Assembly: GCF_964355755.1 (NCBI RefSeq)
Contig: NC_092673.1
Span: forward strand, 10,361,001-10,425,000
DNA: 64,000 bases
Direction of reading: 5' to 3'
From: Antedon mediterranea
Taxonomy: Eukaryota > Echinodermata > Crinoidea > Comatulida > Antedonidae
In this document: positions 11,745 through 23,200 of the stretch, piece by piece
Numbering within the stretch: position 1 is the stretch's first letter
Layout of the letters: every line of letters begins with the position of its first letter
Notes under the pieces: model-generated
The model's database searches: none
What the model saw: the letters and a program-made list of their open reading frames with translations, nothing else
What the model was told of the DNA's origin: nothing
Program-made: the position numbers and the translations under genes

Positions 11745-14700
11745 ACAAATTAGTCAAACTAGGAATCTTAGCAGTAGGACACCAATCGTATACTTCCCCT
11801 GTCCTTCTTGTTTCAAAGAAAAATTCAAAAGATAAAAGAGTTGTCACAGACTTTCGCTATCTAAATTCCAGGATAAAACGTATTAATCACCCATTCCCAT
11901 TATTGGCCGAAACTTTGAAAACAATAGGTAACGCTAATGCACAGATTCTTAGCGTAATTGATTTGAAATCAGCGTTCCACTGTGTACCATTAGCCGAACA
12001 TGCCCAACAATACACAGGTATAGCTTCATATCATGGTGGAAAGCATTATTATTATAAGAGATTAGCACAAGGATTAAACGTTTCGCCAGGTATATTTCAA
12101 GCAAAGATTGACGAAATTTTAAATGAAATCCCGAATTCTAGAGAATTCTGTATCGCCCATCATGATGATATTATTTTATTTAGCCAAGACAAATTTGCTC
12201 ATAAGCAGCACCTCGTTTCCGTTTTACAAGCCCTACAATTAAATGGTTTTAGAGTTTGCCCAAAGAAATGTAAGTTATTCAAGAATAAAGTGCAATATAT
12301 GGGACACACCATCCTGATTAATTCTTCAGGACACGCATGTATCACACCATTAGGCGACAGGTGTGCAGCTATCCGAAATTTGCCAGTCCCACGAACCCAT
12401 AAAGAAACTAAACGATTTATTGGTGCAGTAAATTATGTATCCCATTTTTTCCCTCAAATACAATCAATTTTACGTCCGTTACATACACTCGCGAGTAAAC
12501 GCCGAAAATTTGTTTGGTCTACTGACCACCAGAAAGCATTTGACGAAATTAAACAATTAATGGTTAAACCACCAACTCTTCAAATGCCTAGAAAAGAAGG
12601 TAGATTTACGCTATATAGCGACACTTCAAGAACCGCAACAGGTTCATATTTAACACAAACAGTAAACGGTACAGAACACATAATAGGTTATTATTCCAAA
12701 ATCTTACCACAAGCCTGTCAACGATATAGCGTCACAGAATTAGAGTTATTTGGACTTTACATTAACGTTTCAGCATTTCGACACTTACTAAAGGGTTGCG
12801 AATTTGATGCATTCGTAGACCACTCAGCAATTGTACAAATTTGGAATTCAAAAGATCAGCCATGTACACCCCGTTTACAGAAACTAATATTACGATTGTC
12901 CGGATACATTTTCCAAATTGGTTATAAGAAAGGAACTGAATTAGTTTTAGCAGATTTTCTCTCCCGAGCCCCTCGTGACGACGATTCCGAAATTGATCAA
13001 GTTGTACCCATTGCATTTAATATTACAGAGACTGAATCTCTTAACCCGATTACAAACACATCTACTTGCAGACCAGTAACAAGGTCATACACCAAGAAAA
13101 TGGGAATAAATATACCTAACCTACATAAACCCAAACCAGTACAAACGCCCGTCATTAATCAAAACCCAGTGACAACAAACACGCGACCTACACCTCAACC
13201 TACCACTACACCACAGATAATCACGAGACAACAAACAAACGCACATCGATCACCGCCTATCATAACGCCATCTATCGTAACACCACCCCCAATACGTAAT
13301 GTAAACATTCGACAACCTCCAGAGGAACGACTAGTAGACAAAAATAAGCAAAGCAAAGATACTACACATCGAAATGTACCAGTTGAATTGTATACATCGC
13401 CCAAACCACTAGTACCCAACATAACTGAATTTAAGTCAGCACACATCCCAAAACAACAAGACTTAGATAGATTAATGGATGTTATTCAAAGAAAGATAAT
13501 TAGAGATTATAACCTCCCAGTAGATGTTAAACAATTACGTGTTGAACAAGAAACTTCACCATTTTTTAAGCCAGTTTACGATTATTTAGCTCATGATATC
13601 CTTCCAGCTGATAAGAAAGCAGCTCGTGCAGTTCAGAATAAGTCAGAGCAGTACATATTGTGCAACGGTTTACTATTCCGTTTGTTTTTCCAAGATAAAG
13701 GTGGAGAATTTGTATTGCAATTAGCCGTTCCTGAAAACTTAGCCGAAACTATTATTTCTCAGTATCACGACAATTTGTTAAGTAGCCACCAAGGTACGAT
13801 GCGTACTTACCTTACTATTAGGAAATTATTTTACATGCCTCTTATGTTCGAGAAAGTCAACAATTATACCCAAGCGTGTCTTAGATGTCAACAATTTCGT
13901 CCCAAAACCGATAAGTTACGTCCTTTACACGATCGAGTACCAGCAACTTACTTTCATACACTCAGTCTAGATTTTAAGAGTATGCCAACATCACCTTCAG
14001 GTTTTAAACATATTATGGTAGTATGTGATGAGATAACTAGATTTTTGACTTGTGTATCTTTGAAATCCATTGATGCCGAAACAATTTGTGAAGCACTAAT
14101 TCAAAAGGTCATCAGTATTTTTGGACCCCCATCTCGTCTTATTTCAGATGCAGCAACCTCCCTTACAGGAAAATTATTAACACTATTATGTAACACCCTT
14201 AATATTGATAGGAAAATCATCAGCGTCCACAATCACGGTAGTTTACAAGTTGAACGTCATATCCGCACCGTATCGGACCTGTTAAAGGTCAACCTTAACC
14301 AATTCGGAACAGATTGGGTTAGATTTGTATCAACAACATGTTATGCTTATAACTCGTTTTCATCCCCACATTTAGGAAACCACTTCCCTTACGAATTAGT
14401 TTTTGGCCGCCAACCTCCAAGTTTGACCTCATTAGCATTTAACCCTATTTCAGGATTGTCTCATTCCTATGAAGAATACTTTGAACACCTCAAGAAGAAA
14501 TTTCAAAACATTTCACAGACAATGCTACAATTACAGCGAACACAACAAAACGTCCAAAACTCGAAAATTTCCCAACGCTTAGAAAAAAGTCCAATTTACT
14601 CAGTAGGACAACTCGTATATTTATACAAGCCAACATCAACATCACTAACGGCAAATTCAAAGAAAATCGCCGCAGAATGGGTCGGACCATTAGTAATTCA

Positions 14701-15262
14701 TGAAGTACTAGACAGAACACACTACATCCTAGCGACGATTAAAGGAGAAATACTTCGCGACGTATTCAATTATAACAGACTGAAACCCTGTTTTATGAGA
14801 ACACCCAAAGAACGCAAAAATTTTACACATCTACAAAAACTTAAACAATTGTTGAATGAACCCACTGATGATAATAACGATAAAATCCAAAACACCATTA
14901 ATGTAGTAAATGACGAAATCAATGTTGAATTTGTAGACGAACATGATAGGACACCCGCCCAATTGCAATCAGATACCCTTACACATCCAACTAAGATAGA
15001 ACCCCTTAACTTGCAACCTTACATTGACTGTGTAGAGAATAACATGGGATTAGCAGCCCCATTCCAAATGAAAGAAAAACAAATAAAGGAACAAACTAAT
15101 CTAATTATGACAGCACCTAATGATTCAAGTATGACATTAAACCGAGGTAGATTTAAAGCAGGACATTTCCAAGTTTTAGTTTCGTATTCTAAACCGACTT
15201 CAGCCAAACGCAACACCGATAAAACAAAACAAGAATCTAATGATCGCAAATTACTGATTTAA
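11681..15262 (+). CDS. pol: Pol: reverse transcriptase, RNase H, integrase
   Basis: Open from 11681; numbering below starts at the TTG at 11741 (1173 aa). RT: SVIDLKSAFH (Asp 74), LAQGLNVSPGIFQ (108-120), and the active-site box AHHDDIILFS with Asp 142/143. RNase H: LYSDTS (Asp 294), TELELF (Glu 333), FVDHS (Asp 360) and ADFLSR (Asp 405). A Pro/Thr-rich linker of about 130 residues follows (~430-560). Integrase: His676, His683, Cys713, Cys716 zinc-binding set; catalytic triad Asp 744 (SLDF), Asp 803 (ISDA), Glu 839 (QVERH); GPY/F-like WVGPLVIHEV at 980-989. About 150 C-terminal residues carry no chromodomain I can see. Expected roles: cDNA synthesis, RNA template removal and insertion. Odd: YxDD is HHDD. 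The frame itself is unbroken. Confidence 0.94.
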   Translation, partial: TIFIRPYFATDKDKNVIEAELNKLVKLGILAVGHQSYTSPVLLVSKKNSKDKRVVTDFRYLNSRIKRINHPFPLLAETLKTIGNANAQILSVIDLKSAFHCVPLAEHAQQYTGIASYHGGKHYYYKRLAQGLNVSPGIFQAKIDEILNEIPNSREFCIAHHDDIILFSQDKFAHKQHLVSVLQALQLNGFRVCPKKCKLFKNKVQYMGHTILINSSGHACITPLGDRCAAIRNLPVPRTHKETKRFIGAVNYVSHFFPQIQSILRPLHTLASKRRKFVWSTDHQKAFDEIKQLMVKPPTLQMPRKEGRFTLYSDTSRTATGSYLTQTVNGTEHIIGYYSKILPQACQRYSVTELELFGLYINVSAFRHLLKGCEFDAFVDHSAIVQIWNSKDQPCTPRLQKLILRLSGYIFQIGYKKGTELVLADFLSRAPRDDDSEIDQVVPIAFNITETESLNPITNTSTCRPVTRSYTKKMGINIPNLHKPKPVQTPVINQNPVTTNTRPTPQPTTTPQIITRQQTNAHRSPPIITPSIVTPPPIRNVNIRQPPEERLVDKNKQSKDTTHRNVPVELYTSPKPLVPNITEFKSAHIPKQQDLDRLMDVIQRKIIRDYNLPVDVKQLRVEQETSPFFKPVYDYLAHDILPADKKAARAVQNKSEQYILCNGLLFRLFFQDKGGEFVLQLAVPENLAETIISQYHDNLLSSHQGTMRTYLTIRKLFYMPLMFEKVNNYTQACLRCQQFRPKTDKLRPLHDRVPATYFHTLSLDFKSMPTSPSGFKHIMVVCDEITRFLTCVSLKSIDAETICEALIQKVISIFGPPSRLISDAATSLTGKLLTLLCNTLNIDRKIISVHNHGSLQVERHIRTVSDLLKVNLNQFGTDWVRFVSTTCYAYNSFSSPHLGNHFPYELVFGRQPPSLTSLAFNPISGLSHSYEEYFEHLKKKFQNISQTMLQLQRTQQNVQNSKISQRLEKSPIYSVGQLVYLYKPTSTSLTANSKKIAAEWVGPLVIHEVLDRTHYILATIKGEILRDVFNYNRLKPCFMRTPKERKNFTHLQKLKQLLNEPTDDNNDKIQNTINVVNDEINVEFVDEHDRTPAQLQSDTLTHPTKIEPLNLQPYIDCVENNMGLAAPFQMKEKQIKEQTNLIMTAPNDSSMTLNRGRFKAGHFQVLVSYSKPTSAKRNTDKTKQESNDRKLLI
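11684..11690 (+). promoter_or_regulatory. Frame change (-1) between protease and RT
   Basis: The protease frame reads CCA TTT TTA here; RT-like residues (the RPY just before the RT domain) begin in the -1 frame at 11693, and that frame has been open only since a TGA at 11678-11680. So the crossover is confined to about 11681-11692, at ATTTTTA, the same seven bases as at the gag/protease junction but in a different phase. Either a programmed slip or a one-base length change in the T run. Confidence 0.6.
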
Positions 15263-16130
15263 TTTTTTGCAAGAAATTTTTTTTAATTACGACATTTGCT
15301 AAATTATTGATAGCATAGTCTACGTATTTGATGAGACTTGTTTAATAATGATGTGATTTCAGTTAAAAGAGAATTGAATTTATGTTTAAGTATTGATTTT
15401 GTAACGAGTTTTTTGATAAAGATTAATTTTGAATGATCGATATATTGAGATATTAAAAGGAACGACAATCATTTTGTAACAAATATTTTGTTTAACCTTT
15501 GAGTCGTTAATCTCAAGCATTAATTAATTGATATACAATAATAGGAGATTTTCTTAGTACTTTTAATTGTAATTTTTTTAACATTGAGTACAAAAGTCGA
15601 ATTTGTCGACCGATTGAAATCGTAATTACCTGTGAATATAAATGCTTAAATCGATAAAGTTGTGACGATAACGATATATTGTGGATAAGTTTGTGTCAAC
15701 GGGACACACACATTTGTTTCTTTTAAAGTTTTAAGTGATTAAGTTTGATATTTGATTTTAGGCTAATCAGCCACAGCTTTCTTGAGTTTTATGTTTAATT
15801 TGATGATTTATGTTTGAAGACCATTAGAACGCGATGAGTTGTCGCACGATTTGATGTATGTTCAATGTAACATACTATTTTTAAGTTTTGTATTTTATTT
15901 TTAACCGATTTATGTTTGATTTACGCGAATTTAATACCAAATTCATTTTTAATTTTAATTTTTTTTAAGAGAGAGAAGAGAGAGAGTGAAAGTGATAAGG
16001 TTACACTTCAGAGTCAATGGTTTTGGCTAACTCAATTTTGCATATATGTATAATAATGTTTTTTTTTCTTTTATATAACTTTAATTTTGCATGCCACTAT
16101 TATAACCATTTTTATATTTTAAATAGATTA
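15263..16130 (+). other. 3' untranslated part of the LTR retrotransposon
   Basis: About 870 bp of AT-rich sequence between the pol stop and the polypurine tract, with no frame long enough for an envelope-like protein. It contains a short purine stretch AAGAGAGAGAAGAGAGAGAG near 15967 and many scattered stops. Nothing else recognised. Confidence 0.75.
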
Positions 16131-16155
16131 GAAAAAAAAAAGGGAAACAGAGGGA
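16131..16155 (+). promoter_or_regulatory. Polypurine tract
   Basis: GAAAAAAAAAAGGG followed by AAACAGAGGGA directly abuts the 3' LTR; only one C interrupts 25 purines. This is the expected plus-strand primer site for an LTR retrotransposon. Confidence 0.88.
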
Positions 16156-16741
16156 TGTAATATAACGATATACTTTTATATTTAAGAAATCGACCTTTGT
16201 ATCGGAATTCAAATAGGTTCACAAACTTGACCCAGAAAGTCCAGAGGAGAGTTTGTCCAGATGTTTTAATGACCATTTAGTTTATAATAGAATCCCTAAA
16301 GAAAACACTTAGCTTAATTTTGTGACTTTTCCCATCGTTAAACCAGGAGTGATCGACACTATTTAAGTACAGATTTGACAGTGTTATCCATCACAGAAAT
16401 ACCTTATTATACCGTTAATCACTCCCACTTAAACACCCCTGGACCAACTTAGGACCAATCAGTAACCTCTAAGATTACGTAGTGACATATGTAAATGAAC
16501 CGAGGGCCAATATACTCCCAAGTTTCAGAAGGGCCCAGACACACCTCACAGCCACTTCTTCAGAAGCAGACCTACACACTTCACACCTCACCGACAGCAT
16601 CACTGTATTCTCTGTTCCTTATCTATACTTATAGTTGTATATTGTACTGAAGTATTATACTGAATAAACAATATATGTGTTACGACAGTCAAGCGAGTAA
16701 GAGTCTTCATTAGTACCTCAACAACGCAACATTATATTACA
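16156..16741 (+). repeat. 3' LTR
   Basis: 586 bp, TGTAATATAA...TTATATTACA, same length and, as far as I can read, same sequence as the 5' LTR. It is followed by the right TCAA target duplication at 16742-16745 and then by satellite in the phase at which array B was interrupted. Confidence 0.96.
16663..16668 (+). terminator. Polyadenylation signal in the 3' LTR
   Basis: AATAAA in the context ACTGAATAAACAATA, about 75 bp before the end of the LTR (equivalent to 8951-8956 in the 5' copy). The position suits 3'-end formation of the element transcript. Confidence 0.6.
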
Positions 16742-19700
16742 TCAAGTTTTTTCGAAATGCACAAAATGGTCTAAAACGTCTCCAAATGCGATTTGAAGTT
16801 ATTTTGTGCACTTTGATGTTTTGTGTGAAAAGTTTTATCGAAATGCTCAAAATGGTCTAAAACGGTTTCAAATGTGATTTTAAGCACTTTGATATTTTTG
16901 TGTAATCAAGTTTCATCGAAATGCACAAAATGGTCTAAAACGTCTGCAAATGCGATTTGAAGCTATTGTGTAATTTTAAGAACTTTGATATTTTTGTGTA
17001 ATCAAGTTTAATCGAAATGCACAAAATGGTCTAAAACGTCTCCAAATGCGATTTGAAGCTATTTTGTGCACTTTGATGGTTTTGTGTGAAAAGTTTCATC
17101 GAAATGCACAAAATGGTCTAAAACGTCTCCGAATACGATATTAAGCTATTTTATGCACTTTGATGTTTTTGTGTGAAAAGTTTTTTCGAAATGCACAAAA
17201 TGGTCTAAAACGTCTCCAAATGCGATTTGGAGCTCTTTTGTGCACTTTGATGTTTTGTGTAAAAAGTTTTATAGAAATGCTCGAAATGGTCTAAAACGGT
17301 TTCAAATGTGATTTTAAGCACTTTAATGTTTTGTGTGAAAAGTTTTATCGAAATGCTCAAAATGGTCTAAAACGTTTTCAAATGTGATTTTAAGCACTTT
17401 GATATTTTTGTGTAATCAAGTTTTTTCGAAATGCACAACATGGTCTAAAACTTCTCCAAATGCGATTTGAAGCTATTTTGTGCACTTTGTTGTTTTTTTG
17501 TGAAGAGTTTCATCGAAACGCACAAAATGGTCTAAAACGTCTCCCAATCCGATATTAAGCTATTGTATGCACTTTGTTGTTTTTGTGTGAAAAGTTTCAT
17601 CGAAATGCTCAAAATGGTCTAAAACGTCTCCAAATGCGATTTGAAGCTATTTTGTGCACTTTGATGTTTTTGTGTGAAAAGTTTCATCGAAATGCACAAA
17701 ATGGTCTAAAACGTCTCTAAATGTGATTTGAAGCTATTTTGTGCACTTTGATGGTTTTTTGTGAAAAGTTTCATCGAAATGCACAAAATGGTCTAAAACG
17801 TCTCCAAATGCGATTTGAAGCTATTTTGTGCACTTTGTTGTTTTGTGTGAAAAGTTTCATCGAAATGCACAAAATGGTCTAAAACGGTTTCAAATGTGAT
17901 TTTAAGCACTTTGATATTTTTGTGTAATCAAGTTTTTTCGAAATGCACAACATGGTCTAAAACGTCTCCAAATGCGATTTGAAGTTATTTTGTGCACTTT
18001 GATGTTTTGTGTGAAAAGTTTTATCGAAATGCTCAAAATGGTCTAAAACGGTTTCAAATGTGATTTTAAGCACTTTGATATTTTTGTGTAATCAAGTTTC
18101 ATCGAAATACACAAAATGGTCTAAAACGTCTGCAAATGCGATTTGAAGCTATTGTGTGATTTTAAGAACTTTGATATTTTTGTGTAATCAAGTTTCTTCG
18201 AAATGCACAAAATGGTCTAAAACGTCTGCAAATGCGATTTGAAGCTATTTTGTGCACTTTGATGGTTTTGTGTAAAAAGTTTCATCGAAATGCACAAAAT
18301 GGTCAAAAACGTCTCCAAATGCGATTTGAAGCTATTTTGTGCACTTTGTTATTTTGTGTGAAAAGTTTCATCGAAATGTACAAAATGGACTAAAACGGTT
18401 TCAAATGTGATTTTAAGCACTTTGATATTTTTGTGTAATCAAGTTTTTTCGAAATGCACAAAATGGTCTAAAACGTCTCCAAATGCGATTTGAAGTTATT
18501 TTGTGCACTTTGAAGTTTTGTGTAATGAAACGCACAAAATGGTCTAAAACGTCTCCAAATGCGATTTGAAGCTATTTTGTGCACTTTGTTTTTTTGTGTG
18601 AAAAGTTTCATCGAAATGCACAAATTGGTCTAAAACGTCTCCAAATACGATATTAAGCTGTTGTATGCACTTTGATGTTTTTGTGTGAAAAGTTTTTTCG
18701 AAATACACAAAATGGTCTAAAACGTCTCCAAATACGATTTGAAGCTCTTTTGTGCACTTTGATGTTTTGTGTAAAAAGTTTTCTAGAAATGCACAAAATG
18801 GTCTAAAACGGTTTCAAATGTGATTTTAAGCACTTTGATATTTTTGTGTAATCAAGTTTTTTCGAAATGCACAACATGGCCTAAAACGTCTCCAAATGCG
18901 ATTTGAAGCTATTTTGTGCACTTTGTTGTTTTTTGTGAAAAGTTTCATCGAAACGCACAAAATTGTCTAAAACGTCTCCAAATACGATATTAAGCTATTG
19001 TATGCACTTTGTTGTTTTTGTATGAAAAGTTTCATCGAAATGCTCAAAATGGTCTAAAACATCTCTAAATGTGATTTGAAGCTATTTTGTGCACTTTGAT
19101 GTTTTGTGTAAAAAGTTTATAGAAATGCTCGAAATGGTCTAAAACATCTTCAAATGTGATTTTAAGCACTTTAATGTTTTGTGTGAAAAGTTTTATCGAA
19201 ATGCTCAAAATGGTCTAAAACGGTTTCAAATGTGATTTTAAGCACTTTGATATTTTTGTGTAATCAAGTTTTTTCGAAATGCACAATATGGTCTAAAACG
19301 TCTCAAAATACGATATTAAGCTATTGTATGCACTTTGATGTTTTTCGGTGAAAAGTTTTTTCGAAATGCACAAAATGGTCTAAAACGTCTCCAAATGCGA
19401 TTTGGAGCTCTTTTGTGCACTTCGATGTTTTGTGTAAATAGTTTATAGAAATGCTCGAAATGGTCTAAAACATCTTCAAATGTGATTTTAAGCACTTTAA
19501 TGTTTTGTGTGAAAAGTTTTATCGAAATGCTCAAAATGGTCTAAAACGGTTTCAAATGTGATTTTAAGCACTTTGATATTTATGTATAATCAAGTTTCAT
19601 CGAAATGCACAAAATGGTCTAAAACGTCTCCAAATGCGATTTGAAGCTATTTTGTGCACTTTGATGGTTTTGTGTGAAAAGTTTCATCGAAATGCACAAA

Positions 19701-20209
19701 ATGGTCAAAAACGTCTCCAAATACGATAATAAGCTTTTGTATGCCCATTGATGTTTTTGTGTGAAAAGTCTCATCGAAATGCACAAAATGGTCTAAAACG
19801 TCTCCAAATGCGATTTGAAGCTATTTTGTGCACTTTGATGTTTTGTGTAATGAAACGCACAAAATGGTCTAAAACGTCTCCAAATACGATATTAAGCTAT
19901 TTTATGCACTTTGATGTTTTGTGTAATGAAACGCACAAAATGGTCTAAAACGTCTCCAAATGCGATTTGAAGCTATTTTGTGCACTTTGTTGTTTTGTGT
20001 GAAAAGTTTCATCGAAATGCACAAATTGGTCTAAAACGTCTCCAAATACGATATTAAGCTATTATATGCACTTTGTTGTTTTTGTGTGAAAAGTTTTTTC
20101 GAAATACACAAAATGGTCTAAAACATCTCCAAATACGATTTGAAGCTCTTTTGTGCACTTTGATGTTTTGTGTAAAAAGTTTTCTAGAAATGCACAAAAT
20201 GGTCTAAAA

Positions 20210-23200
20210 CGGTTTCAAATGTGATTTTAAGCACTTTGATATTTTTGTGTAATCAAGTTTTTTCGAAATGCACAACATGGCCTAAAACGTCTCCAAATGC
20301 GATTTGAACCTATTTTGTGCACTTTGTTGTTTTTTTGTGAAAAGTTTCATCGAAACGCACAAAATTGTCTAAAACGTCTCCAAATACGATATTAAGTTAT
20401 TGTATGCACTTTGTTGTTTTTGTGTGAAAAGTTTCATCGAAATGCTCAAAATGGTTTAAAACGTCTCCAAATTCGATTTGAAGCTATTTTGTGCACTTTG
20501 ATGTTTTTGTGTGAAAAGTTTCATCGAAATGCACAAAATGGTCTAAAACGTCTCTAAATGCGATTTGAAGCTATTTTGTGCACATTGATGTTTTTGTGTG
20601 AAAGGTTTGATCGAAATGCACAAAATAGTCTAAAACGTCTCCAAATACGATTTGAAGCTTTTTTCTGCACTTTGATGTTTTGTTTGAAAAGTTTCATCGG
20701 AATGCACAAAATGTTCTAAAACGTCTACAAATACGATATTAAGCTATTTTATGTATTTTGATGTTTTTGTGTGAAGAGTTTTATGGAAATGCTCAAAATG
20801 GTCTAAAACGGTCTCAAATGTGATTTTAAGCACTTTGATACTTTTGTGTAATCCAGTTTCATCGAAATGCACAAAATGGTCTAAAACGTCTCCAAATGCG
20901 ATTTGAAGCTATTTTGTGCACTTTTATGTTTTGTGTGAAAAGTTTCATCGAAATGCACAAAATGGTCTAAAACGTCTCCAAATGCGATTTGAAGCTATTT
21001 TGTGTACTTTGATGTTTTGTGTGAAAAGTTTCATCGAAATGCACAAAATTGTCTAAAACGTCTCCAAATACGATTTGAAGCTATTTTGTGCACTTTGATG
21101 TTTTTGTGTGAAAAGTTTCATCGAAATCCACAAAATGGTCTAAAACGTCTCCAAATATGATATTAAGCTATTATATGCACTTTGTTGTTTTTGTCTCAAA
21201 AGTTTACGCGAAATGCACAAAATGGTCTAAAACGTCTCTAAATGCGATTTGAAGTTATTTTGTGCACTTTGTTGTTTTGTGTGAAAAGTTTCATCGAAAT
21301 GCACAAAATTGTCTAAAACGTCTCCAAATACGATTTGAAGCTATTTTGTGCACTTTGATGTTTTTGTGTGAAAAGTTTCATCGAAATGCACAAAATGGTC
21401 TAAAACGTCTCCAAATATGATATTAAGCTATTATATGCACTTTGTTGTTTTTGTCTCAAAAGTTTTCACGAAATGCACAAAATGGTCTAAAACGTCTCTA
21501 AATGCGATCTGAAGTTATTTTGTGCACTTTGATGTTTTGTGTGAAAAGTTTTATCGAAATGCTCAAAATGGTCTAAAACGGTTTCAAATGGGATTTTAAG
21601 CACTTTGATGTTTTTGTGTAATCAAGTTTCATCGAAATGCACAAAATGGTCTAAAACGTCTGCAAATGCGATTTGAAGCTATTTTGTGCACTTTGATGTT
21701 TTGTGTATTCCAGTTTCATTGAAATGTACAAAATTGTCTAAAACCTTTCAAAATGCGATTTGAAGCTATTTTGTGCACTTTAATGTTTTGTGTGAAAAGT
21801 TTTATCGAAATGCTCAAAATGGTCTAAAACGGTTTCAAATGTGATTTTAAGCACTTTGATATTTTTGTGTAATCAAGTTTTTTCGAAATGCACAACATGG
21901 TCTAAAACGTCTCCAAATGCGATTTGAAGCTATTTTGTGCACTTTGATGTTTTGTGTAATGAAACGCACAAAATGGTCTAAAACTTCTCCAAATGCGATT
22001 TGAAGCTATTTTGTGCACTTTGTTGTTTTGTGTGAAAAGTTTCATCGAAATGCTCAAAATGTTTTGTGTAATGAAACGCACAAAATGGTCTAAAACTTCT
22101 CCAAATACGATTTGAAGCTATTTTGTGCACTTAGTTGTTTTTTTGTGAAGAGTTTCATCGAAACGCACAAAATGGTCTAAAACGTCTCCAAATACGATAT
22201 TAAGCTATTGTATGCACTTTGTTGTTTTTGTGTGAAAAGTTTCATCGAAATGCTCAAATTGGTCTAAAACGTCTCCAAATGCGATTTGAAGCCATTTTGT
22301 GCACTTTGATGTTTTTGTGTGAAAAGTTTCATCGAAATGCACAAAATGGTCTAAAACGTTTCCAAATACGATATTAAGCTATTGTATGCACTTTGTTGTT
22401 TTTGTGTGAAAAGTTTCATCGAAATGCTCAAAATGGTCTAAAACGTCTCCAAATGCGATTTGAAGCTATTTTGTGCACTTTGATGTTTTTGTGTGAAAAG
22501 TTTCATCGAAATGCACAAAATGGTCTAAAACGTCTCTAAATTCGATTTGAAGCTATTTTGTGCACATTGATGTTTTTGTGTGAAAAGTTTGATCGAAATG
22601 CACAAAATGGTCTAAAACGTCTCCAAATACGATTTGAAGCTATTTTCTGCACTTTGATGTTTTGTTTGAAAAGTTTCATCGAAATGCACAAAAAGTTCTA
22701 AAACGTCTCCAAATACGATATTAAGCTATTGTATGTATCTTGATGTTTTTGTGTGAAAAGTTTTATGGAAATGCTCAAAATGGTCTAAAACGGTCTCAAA
22801 TGTGATTTTAAGAACTTTGATATTTTTGTGTAATCAAGTTTTCTTCGAAATGCACAACATGGTCTAAAACGTCTCCAAATGCGATTTGAAGCTATTTTGT
22901 GCACTTTGATTTTTTGTGTAATGAAACGCACAAAATGGTCTAAAACGTCTCTAAATGCGATTTGAAGCTATTTTGTGCACTTTGTTGTTTTATGTGAAAA
23001 GTTTCATCAAAATGCACAAAATGGTCTAAAACGTCTCCAAATACGATATTAAGCTATTGTATGCACTTTGTTGTTTTTGTGTGAAAAGTTTTTTCGAAAT
23101 ACACAAAATGGTCTAAAACGTCTCCAAATGCGATTTGGAGCTCTTTTGTGCACTTTGATGTTTTGTGTGAAAAGTTTCATCGAAATGCACAAAATGGTCT

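Larger units (their letters stand above)
8444..16741 (+). mobile_element. Ty3/gypsy-type LTR retrotransposon, full length
   Basis: An 8,298-bp element inserted in the satellite. Order: 586-bp LTR, leader, gag, protease, RT-RNase H-integrase, about 0.87 kb untranslated, purine tract, 586-bp LTR. Protease before RT and integrase after RNase H is the order of the Ty3/gypsy superfamily rather than Copia. I see no env-like frame and no chromodomain. The LTRs have the same length and I found no difference on reading, so insertion looks recent. The three coding blocks lie in three frames, joined by two -1 changes. The clade within Ty3/gypsy is not something I can assign by eye. Confidence 0.95.

Noticed and set aside
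15263-16130. Possible env gene of the LTR element
   Set aside because: No frame of useful length, signal peptide or transmembrane segment in this stretch.
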